A stretch of DNA of 64,000 nt from Pirellulales bacterium (GTDB taxonomy: Bacteria > Planctomycetota > Planctomycetia > Pirellulales > Lacipirellulaceae), in contig JAKVCC010000012.1 of the NCBI GenBank assembly GCA_022448265.1, forward strand, positions 1 to 64,000, given 5' to 3'. Each line of letters starts with the position of its first letter. Positions within the stretch are counted from its first letter, which is position 1. The translations under genes were made by a program, and so were the position numbers. Below are positions 57,466 to 64,000 of this stretch, in pieces. Below the pieces are notes generated by a model that was not told the DNA's origin, searched no databases, and saw nothing but the letters and a program-made list of their open reading frames with translations.

Positions 57466-58530
57466 ATGCAGCACGCGAATACCGCCAAGCCTCGCCATGC
57501 CCCTGTTGCGCTGATCAAACGGTCTGTCACGCGCAGGTTCGAAGCCACTCACCGCCGTGCTTTTACGCTCGTCGAACTGTTAGTGGTGATTGCTATCATT
57601 GGCGTTCTGGTCGCCTTGTTGCTGCCGGCGATTCAGGCGGCTCGCGAAGCGGCGCGGCGGACCCAATGCGTCAACAACTCCAAGCAGCTCGGTCTCGCCG
57701 TGGCCAACTTTGAGTCCCAAAACGGACGTTTGCCCGCGGGTGGGAACTATCCGGGAAAAGAGTATTCCATGATGCTGATCATTTTGCCATATATCGAGGC
57801 GAGTCCGCTCTACGGCCAATATGCCTTCGATGAGCGCATTTACTTTTTCGAGAACAAGGAGGTCACACGCATTCAGCTGCCGGCCTACGTTTGTCCCAGT
57901 GACGATGCACTGGGACGATTCTGGGGGAACGATAGCATCGGCGACAGATTTGCCCGCTCCAACTATGCCGCTTCCTACGGCAGTTCGGGGCAGGCGCCAG
58001 ACCTCGATCCCGCGGGTACGCATTATGCCCATGTCCGTCCATACGATCATGACGGTCCGCAACTGGAGAGTGACGGCATGTTCCGCATCCAGGCCAGCAA
58101 GATGGGACGCAGATTGGCGGAGGTCACTGACGGGACCTCGCAGACTGCCATGATTGCCGAAATAATTGCAGGGCAAAGTGACAGGGTTGTCGACACCAAC
58201 GACCGAGGCGACCTGCGCGGTCTATGGGCCCACATCTGGATGGGAGCGGCCGCTTACACGCATTGGCTCACGCCCAATAGCAGTGTCGGGGATGCGTTAC
58301 GGATCCAATGGTGCGTCGACATGCCCGAGCAAGGATTGCCTTGCACCGACTCTGACTTTCCGAGCATTCCAGGGGGTCACGAATACGCAGCCGCCCGCAG
58401 CCATCATCCGGGCGGTGTGAATGTCACTTTTGGTGACGGCCACGTTGGCTTCTATGCCGACGAAGTCGATTACGACCTGTGGCAGGCGGTAGCCACCATG
58501 GACGGGGGCGAGGTGACCGGCGCACCGTGA
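57466..58530 (+). CDS. DUF1559 domain-containing protein with type IV prepilin-like N-terminus
   Basis: RRAFTLVELLVVIAIIGVLVALLLPAIQAAREAARRTQCVNNSKQLGLAVANFESQNGRLPAGG... and C-terminal HPGGVNVTFGDGHVGFYADEVDYDLWQAVATMDGGE. Confidence 0.97.
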   Translation: MQHANTAKPRHAPVALIKRSVTRRFEATHRRAFTLVELLVVIAIIGVLVALLLPAIQAAREAARRTQCVNNSKQLGLAVANFESQNGRLPAGGNYPGKEYSMMLIILPYIEASPLYGQYAFDERIYFFENKEVTRIQLPAYVCPSDDALGRFWGNDSIGDRFARSNYAASYGSSGQAPDLDPAGTHYAHVRPYDHDGPQLESDGMFRIQASKMGRRLAEVTDGTSQTAMIAEIIAGQSDRVVDTNDRGDLRGLWAHIWMGAAAYTHWLTPNSSVGDALRIQWCVDMPEQGLPCTDSDFPSIPGGHEYAAARSHHPGGVNVTFGDGHVGFYADEVDYDLWQAVATMDGGEVTGAP

Positions 58531-59017
58531 CCGGCCTACGCGTAACTGGCCCTTGCCCACAATTCGGTCGCGAATCACCTGCGGACCGGGGGTGCGGGGA
58601 GTGGGAATAGCCGCTATGCGGGCGCTTCTTCGGATACTAACTCATCCGGCTATAGCTTCCTGGGGTGGGAGCCCACCGTACATCACGAGTCGAGTCAGCG
58701 CCTGCGAATCACTTCAGGATTTCACACCCCCCAATCTTTAGGCACGAGTTGGATCTAAATCGACTCCTCTCGTGCCTCGTAACTCACAACTGCCCTCGAA
58801 CCACCTTGCAACTCGTGGCGCTATTGGGGGGCGGCTACTCTGTCACAACTGCCATGTGCAAGAAGCCCCCCACCCCCCCGGGGTTTGGGGGTATCGCAGT
58901 TCCGGCATGCGCTGCCAACACGCGTTGCCTGCTGGCGATGGCGGAACTGTTCCGACTTGTTCCGGCCTACGAGTACGGCCTAGTGGTCGTATGCGCGCAA
59001 AAAACCGTATGCGCGCA

Positions 59018-59052
59018 AAAAAAGAGGGTACAGTGCATCGGGCACTGTACCC
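59018..59052 (-). terminator. Strong intrinsic terminator of the PEP-CTERM gene (minus strand)
   Basis: Minus strand GGGTACAGTGC-CCGAT-GCACTGTACCC (perfect 11-bp stem) followed by TCTTTTTTT, starting about 32 bp after the PEP-CTERM stop. Confidence 0.9.
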
Positions 59053-59083
59053 CCGTGAGGTTAGCATTCAAACGCGACGCCGA

Positions 59084-59983
59084 TTAGCAGTGCCGACGAC
59101 GAAGCAGAAGCAAACTGGAACCCAGGGCCAGCATGGTCAGGCTTGCCGGCTCGGGGACGATTTCATACATAACGTTGTCGAATGTGACGTCTCTGGACAT
59201 TTGAATTGCAAAGTGCGTCGCCTGAGCGGGAGGTGCGCTCGCACCTATGCTCGCACTTTGTATCCACGCGCCTCCGACTGCCGGACGGTGATAGGCGGTG
59301 CCGACCGACATAAAGCCATCTCCACCGACCTCCACCTCAAGCATGACCTGCAACCAACCCTCCGCATCGGTAACCGACGAGCCAGCCGTCCAGTCAAGCG
59401 CACCAGCGGGCTGAGCACCACCGCCGCCGACACCAAGTCCGCCACTAGCACCCCCCTTAAGAAGCGCTTGCATTACTGTTTCTTCCCAAGGCACACCAGC
59501 ACCATTGTCCGAGGAAAGGGAATCACTGCCAATAAACAAGTGCGAATTGCCGCCAATGCCGCCGTCAGCGTTGGTGTTGTTGGATAAATTGGCATGTGCC
59601 CAGAGCCGAACGATAGAATTCGCCGGGACAGCTCCTCCTGGAATCGCAAAGGAATGGCCGTGGCCCGGGGCGTTACCGTTCATATTGGAAATACCATTGG
59701 TATTGTCATAACCACTTGGTGATCTACCCGCCGCGGGGTGAGGACCATTTGCGTCGACAATGATCGCTGGATCCTGCGGGTTGTCGTGCACATAGTAGTC
59801 GCCCCAACCACTGGCAGCGTAGAGTGGGTCACCATTAAATGACCCAGGGCCGGAATCCGCTTGACGTCCCGTGTAGCTATTAAAATCGTCGATGAGAATT
59901 CCCTGAGCGGATGCATTCGCTGCCGCAATCGCGACAGTTAAACACATGATTGCCGCAATACTTTTCCTGACAAACATTAGCAA
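59084..59983 (-). CDS. PEP-CTERM sorting domain-containing secreted protein
   Basis: 299 aa; signal peptide and C-terminal VPEPASLTMLALGSSLLLLRRRHC. Confidence 0.95.
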   Translation of the reverse strand: MLMFVRKSIAAIMCLTVAIAAANASAQGILIDDFNSYTGRQADSGPGSFNGDPLYAASGWGDYYVHDNPQDPAIIVDANGPHPAAGRSPSGYDNTNGISNMNGNAPGHGHSFAIPGGAVPANSIVRLWAHANLSNNTNADGGIGGNSHLFIGSDSLSSDNGAGVPWEETVMQALLKGGASGGLGVGGGGAQPAGALDWTAGSSVTDAEGWLQVMLEVEVGGDGFMSVGTAYHRPAVGGAWIQSASIGASAPPAQATHFAIQMSRDVTFDNVMYEIVPEPASLTMLALGSSLLLLRRRHC

Positions 59984-60126
59984 ACTCCCCCCCCAATAAA
60001 AGGAAACAAACCAGAAATTTTATTACAATTGCGCACCAACAACGGATGCAGCAACAAGTCAGCCCAAACCCGTCATAACTATCTTAACCCGTGCAAAGTA
60101 AGCGGGATCGGCGTGACCGTCAAGCA

Positions 60127-60159
60127 TTTTCCAGCCTTTTCCAGCCTTTTCCAGCCTTT
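60127..60159. repeat. 10-bp tandem repeat ttttccagcc x about 3.3 (intergenic)
   Basis: ttttccagcc ttttccagcc ttttccagcc ttt read directly. Confidence 0.95.
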
Positions 60160-60291
60160 CACACCTGCTTTTTTACCAGGATATAGCTTGTTTCCGGCTG
60201 TAATACTCATAATCTCTCGTATCCGGCAAGCTGTGAAACTCAGTCGGACCGACACCATGGCGAGGCTTATTTCGCATTTTTTCAGAGGAGA

Positions 60292-61638
60292 TCACACTCG
60301 CCGCATTCCGCGCATGGATTTTTCGATATTCCATGGATGACCGTAGGCGTCTCGGGCGGCAGCATTGATTTCGGCCATTGCCTGGGGATCCATTTTGCGG
60401 GGAAAGGGCATCCGCTGCGGGGTGGCCGTGCGGTGCACCATCTCCAGGACCGTGTCGGTGGTCCGGAGTATGGCCTGCGAAGAGACGTTGGCGATGTTGT
60501 CCAGCTTGGTGTGAAACGCCCACTGCCCTCCCGTACGAAAGCACCACACCGAGGGAATGCCCAGCATGTTGAGCGGAAACATGTCGGAATAGATCACAAC
60601 TTGGTCAACCAGCGCGGCGCCGTGTTTACGAGCGTCGTACGTTTTTCGGACAAAGCCGTGTAACGCCGGCGTGCCGGCCAGGGTCACGGTGTCTTCGCCG
60701 GCGATCGCCCCAATCGAATCGAGGTTGATGCAAACCTTGATTTTGGCGGCATCGGTTACCTGTCGGGTGGCGTAGAGATACGAACCTACGCTCAAGCGTT
60801 CTTCGACTCCGAAGCAGACCAGTCGTACAGTACGATTTAATCGAGCCCGCCGCAGCAACCGTGCCAGTTCCATGACGGCCGCCGTGCCGCTGGCGTTGTC
60901 GTTAGCGCCTGGCGAGCCTGCCACCGAATCGATGTGGCTGGTGATAAGAATGACGTCGCTGGCCGATTTGCCCTGGCCAGGAATCTCGGCCCACACATTT
61001 TGGCTTTCCGACGCGACGCGTCGGCCCGTGGTGGTAACCGAGAGCCTGGTTTTCCCTTGTTTTAGCCTGGTTTTCCCTTGTTTTAGAATGTCGACGGCTA
61101 CCAAATGGGGCACCCCCACCACAGGAAGACCAAAGTCGAGCATCCATTGGGGCGCGGCACCTACCGAAATCGGCGTGCGGTACTGAGTGCGATGGTCCAC
61201 TACCACCAGTGCCTTGAGTCCCGTTTTCATCAGGCGGCGGCGCAAGGCAGGTGACCTCAGGTTAAGCGACCCCAGTAGTAGACCTATCTTCCCTTTCAAC
61301 CCGGGCTGCTGCAGGTCGCAGCTAGTACCCGTTTGCAGGAAGACAAGGTCGCCGGTCACGCCTTGCTCGGGTGTGTTGGGCGTGTACAGCATGGGACGGG
61401 CGGAACTTATGCGACGCGGTTTCTCGCCGTTCACGATCTCCAGGCGGCATGTTTGAGGAAGGTAGTCGGGGAAGCGGAAGCGAAATTGCCCGGAAGCGAG
61501 TCCTAGACGCTGGAAGTGGCGCTCGACCGAGTGGGCAGCTTTTTTCTCCGCCTGACTGCCTGCCACTCGGCTGCCAATCTCAACGCTTAGCATGTGAAGA
61601 TGTTTTTCAATTTCTCTAATAGAAGCGCTCATTCCCAA
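60292..61638 (-). CDS. M28-family metallopeptidase/aminopeptidase-like protein
   Basis: 448 aa; DVILITSHIDSVAGSPGANDNASGTAAVMELARLLRRARLNRTVRLVCFGVEE; CINLDSIGA; downstream SVWCFRTGGQWAFHTKLDN. Confidence 0.9.
   Translation of the reverse strand: MGMSASIREIEKHLHMLSVEIGSRVAGSQAEKKAAHSVERHFQRLGLASGQFRFRFPDYLPQTCRLEIVNGEKPRRISSARPMLYTPNTPEQGVTGDLVFLQTGTSCDLQQPGLKGKIGLLLGSLNLRSPALRRRLMKTGLKALVVVDHRTQYRTPISVGAAPQWMLDFGLPVVGVPHLVAVDILKQGKTRLKQGKTRLSVTTTGRRVASESQNVWAEIPGQGKSASDVILITSHIDSVAGSPGANDNASGTAAVMELARLLRRARLNRTVRLVCFGVEERLSVGSYLYATRQVTDAAKIKVCINLDSIGAIAGEDTVTLAGTPALHGFVRKTYDARKHGAALVDQVVIYSDMFPLNMLGIPSVWCFRTGGQWAFHTKLDNIANVSSQAILRTTDTVLEMVHRTATPQRMPFPRKMDPQAMAEINAAARDAYGHPWNIEKSMRGMRRV
61043..61084 (-). 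repeat. Perfect in-frame 21-bp tandem duplication within the M28 peptidase CDS
   Basis: agcctggttttcccttgtttt x2, giving LKQGKTR LKQGKTR in the protein. Confidence 0.95.
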
Positions 61639-61647
61639 CCGGCTCCC

Positions 61648-63306
61648 CTACTGCACGACAATCTCTACCCATGTGATCTCGACGTCCTCATCCGCAAAGA
61701 CTTCGACCAGATTGTAGCCTTCACTCACCGCCGATGCCGGCACGTCGTAGATGTGGCGGTCGCCTAGTTCGGGAGGTTTCGACCCAGCCGCCTGCACATG
61801 GACGGGAGCTGTGAGCTTCGACCAAGAGCAGCCAATACCGTTGAGGTGGACGCGGGGTGGTGAGGACGCGTCGGCCAGTTTTAATTTCAATTCAATGTGG
61901 GTCCGCTCGTCCGCTCGTGGCTCAGGACCAATGTGCAGGCGAAACACACCGTGCCGGCCGGTGAAGGGGAGCCATTGTGCTGAACGGGACGCGCCCGCGG
62001 CCCACGGCGCAGTGATCGACAGGGCATGGCGTCGCGAACTGTTGCAGAGTACCTGGTAAGAGCCGGCATCCGCCAATAATCGATCGTAGTCGCAGCGTGG
62101 CCAGTACTGATAGGGCCCGGTAAAAAGATTAAAAAAGTAGACTCCATCGGCCCCGCGGTGCAGCCCGCTTGCCAAGACGCCTCGCATTTCCTCGTGGGTC
62201 ATCGTGCGACGCCCACTGGCGCCCGAATTGATCCCGTCTCCCAGGCTCACCGCCACATCCACGTCAGTCCCGACCAACAATCCTTTCCACGTTTCGATTG
62301 GCATATCGGTATCGACTGAAAACCAAAACGAGCCCGCCACGATCAGGTCGACCAGCCCAGCGCGCGCCCATGCGACTGCGTCTAGACCATGCCGGCGTGC
62401 GATCCAAGGCTTTCCCGGTACACGTACGGCCAACTCGACCGGGTGTCCCAATCGTTTTGCTGCTTTTCGCGTCAAGCTGCGAGCTTGTTCGATGAATGTC
62501 AACATGAGCTTCGCGCCTTCATGCTCACGCCCATCTCGAAAGTAGAGCCAAAAGCGGAGAAAGTCGAGTTCCAAACCGTCTAGGTCGTAACGGGAGCACA
62601 CCTCCTGGACGAGATTCATGTAGTGGTGTCGCACCGCGGGTTGCTCGTAATCCAATCCATGTTCCAGGTGCCACTCGGGATGCGACTTCCAGAAAGTGCT
62701 ATGGTATGGGTGGTCGGGCCGATTCGGGTGATGGGAGTCGTTCATGCGGAGCGAGATCCATGGCGACACACGTTTTTTTCGCGCGCGGTCAATCATTCGC
62801 TTGGGATAGTCGCACCCTTTGTCATGTAGCGCCCACGTGTTTTTGATCCACTGCGCCTCGTGAGCGTCGGGCCCCATTCTTCGCGCCGGCTCAATGCCGG
62901 AAAACAGTGGCTGGTCTTGACCGGCATTTGGGTCATAACCGTCCCAGATAGATTCCCAGACATCGCTGCGATAGTTTGTGCGTTGCGCATTGACATTGAT
63001 CAGTAGATCGGTAACGCCGGCTGCCGCGTGCAGATCCACAAACTTATCAATTGTTGCTGGCGTGACAGGTCCGAAAGTCCCCACAAAGTATTCAGTACTG
63101 TCCAGATTGTAGAATAGCCGACCAGGCGAAGCGTTGTCGTCGCTTGTTTTCTCCGCGCCCCACCCAATAAGAAACAAAAGGCTAAAAGCCATCAGGCTGC
63201 AGACGAACTGAAATAAACGAAATGCGCCTCCCACAAGAAGTTCACTCCAGAGCAGAAAAATTGACGAGAATGATAACCGTCTGCGGTTCGTGTTGGGCAG
63301 GCACAC
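61648..63306 (-). CDS. Putative TIM-barrel glycoside-hydrolase-like protein with C-terminal beta-sandwich-like domain
   Basis: 552 aa; DKFVDLHAAAGVTDLLINVNAQRTNY..., RARKKRVSPWISLRMNDSHHP..., SRYDLDGLELDFLRFWLYF, GADGVYFFNLFTG. Confidence 0.7.
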   Translation of the reverse strand: MCLPNTNRRRLSFSSIFLLWSELLVGGAFRLFQFVCSLMAFSLLFLIGWGAEKTSDDNASPGRLFYNLDSTEYFVGTFGPVTPATIDKFVDLHAAAGVTDLLINVNAQRTNYRSDVWESIWDGYDPNAGQDQPLFSGIEPARRMGPDAHEAQWIKNTWALHDKGCDYPKRMIDRARKKRVSPWISLRMNDSHHPNRPDHPYHSTFWKSHPEWHLEHGLDYEQPAVRHHYMNLVQEVCSRYDLDGLELDFLRFWLYFRDGREHEGAKLMLTFIEQARSLTRKAAKRLGHPVELAVRVPGKPWIARRHGLDAVAWARAGLVDLIVAGSFWFSVDTDMPIETWKGLLVGTDVDVAVSLGDGINSGASGRRTMTHEEMRGVLASGLHRGADGVYFFNLFTGPYQYWPRCDYDRLLADAGSYQVLCNSSRRHALSITAPWAAGASRSAQWLPFTGRHGVFRLHIGPEPRADERTHIELKLKLADASSPPRVHLNGIGCSWSKLTAPVHVQAAGSKPPELGDRHIYDVPASAVSEGYNLVEVFADEDVEITWVEIVVQ

Positions 63307-63558
63307 TGGCCTCTGATAGCAATTTTGTCAAGATTTCGACTTCTTCTGTTAATCGCATCGACGAGACGACCCTTGCAAACGGTTGTTGCTTGCTTCGGAA
63401 GCCGTCAAATACCGGTCGCCAGGACGAACGTTACGTTGCCGGATATCATCCTCCAACTTAATCGCGATCTTCTCAATCGTTGTTAAGGGGAGCATGTTGG
63501 CGCTCATGATTGAATCAACCACCTGTTTTGATCAACAGGGTCTAAAAAATATTTGAAT

Positions 63559-64000
63559 TTAACGTTGTGAGCTCAGGGCAAACGGAAATTCGTTGGGACC
63601 GTCGGCGGTCACCTTGGCAGTCAGTTCACTTTTCTTGTTGTAACTCGCGGGAATGTACTGTTCATACTCATCGACCATCCCGCCCTTCGCCTTGGGATCC
63701 ATCATAATCGCAGTAGGGTCGGAAACTTGTTTGCCGGTCTTACGCGTGGCGGTGATCACGACGCGAAACGTTCCATCCATCGTGCCCCGGTCAGGCGCGA
63801 TGTAATAACGACCATCCACGATCTGGCCGCCTGCGGTTGGCCCGCGTGTACCGGGGAGGGGGAAGAAATCAATCGCGCCGGCGGCCAGTGGCTTGTCGTC
63901 CAGGGTTACCGATCCCTCCAGGGCCCGCCTGTCGCCCTTCCCTCCACATGCCGACAATGTGACGCAGATCGACAGTGCCAGCGCGCAGGCATATGCCGGT
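63559..64000 (-). CDS. Small transthyretin-like/carboxypeptidase-regulatory-like lipoprotein, 5' end outside window
   Basis: Minus frame is open to the window edge: PAYACALALSICVTLSACGGKGDRRALEGSVTLDDKPLAAGAIDFFPLPGTRGPTAGGQIVDGRYYI...; lipobox LSAC; typical planctomycete V-x-x-DGKPL-x-x-A type start of fold. Confidence 0.85.
   Translation of the reverse strand, partial: PAYACALALSICVTLSACGGKGDRRALEGSVTLDDKPLAAGAIDFFPLPGTRGPTAGGQIVDGRYYIAPDRGTMDGTFRVVITATRKTGKQVSDPTAIMMDPKAKGGMVDEYEQYIPASYNKKSELTAKVTADGPNEFPFALSSQR

Noticed and set aside
58981-59052. Two cgtatgcgcgcaaaaaa repeats plus hairpin as an IS terminal repeat
   Set aside because: No transposase ORF or paired terminal repeat in the window; the hairpin with following T-run is better explained as an intrinsic terminator.
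58772-59587. 271-aa plus-strand ORF
   Set aside because: Runs through a terminator hairpin and antisense to the PEP-CTERM gene; no domain-like sequence.
1-64000. tRNA/rRNA genes, CRISPR arrays, prophage or defence systems
   Set aside because: I looked for T-loop-like motifs, regular spaced repeats, and phage, restriction or toxin motifs by eye and recognised none; a tRNAscan or DefenseFinder run would be needed to be sure.

Overview
The window looks like a planctomycete (probably Pirellulales-type) chromosome segment. That is inferred from a DUF1559/prepilin-like protein, a PEP-CTERM protein, a LEPR-XLL-like N-terminus on a giant protease, and the abundance of Gfo/Idh/MocA, SSS and glycosidase genes. 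It has three parts. (1) About 1-19.8 kb is an exopolysaccharide locus: a Wzy/O-antigen-ligase-like protein with a TPR-like tail running off the left edge, a Wzz/BY-kinase, a Wza-type exporter, a Wzx flippase, glycosyltransferases, an initiating sugar transferase, two sulfotransferases, a methyltransferase, an ATP-grasp/HAD pair and a DegT aminotransferase. (2) About 20.1-23.8 kb is one giant subtilisin-family protein with about eleven 46-aa C-terminal repeats. (3) About 24.8-57.3 kb is a large catabolic region with no recognisable transcription factor. Its left part has an ASRT-family protein, creatininase-like, metal-ligand-eroded M24/creatinase-like, ALDH, D-threonine-aldolase-like and PhyH genes, plus a compact citryl-CoA-lyase-like/acyl-CoA-synthetase-like trio. 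Its right part has two HpcH/HpaI aldolases, Gfo/Idh dehydrogenases, SDRs, SMP-30, PfkB, an enolase-superfamily dehydratase, transporters and glycosidases. The right end carries DUF1559, PEP-CTERM, M28 peptidase and TIM-barrel glycosidase-like genes and a truncated lipoprotein. The best candidates for something undescribed are the CoA-ligase/lyase trio with its neighbours, the 46-aa-repeat protease, and the glycosidase-like protein with a duplicated HTH-like N-terminus. I recognised no CRISPR array, rRNA, tRNA or intact IS element. All family calls come from reading motifs, not from searches.
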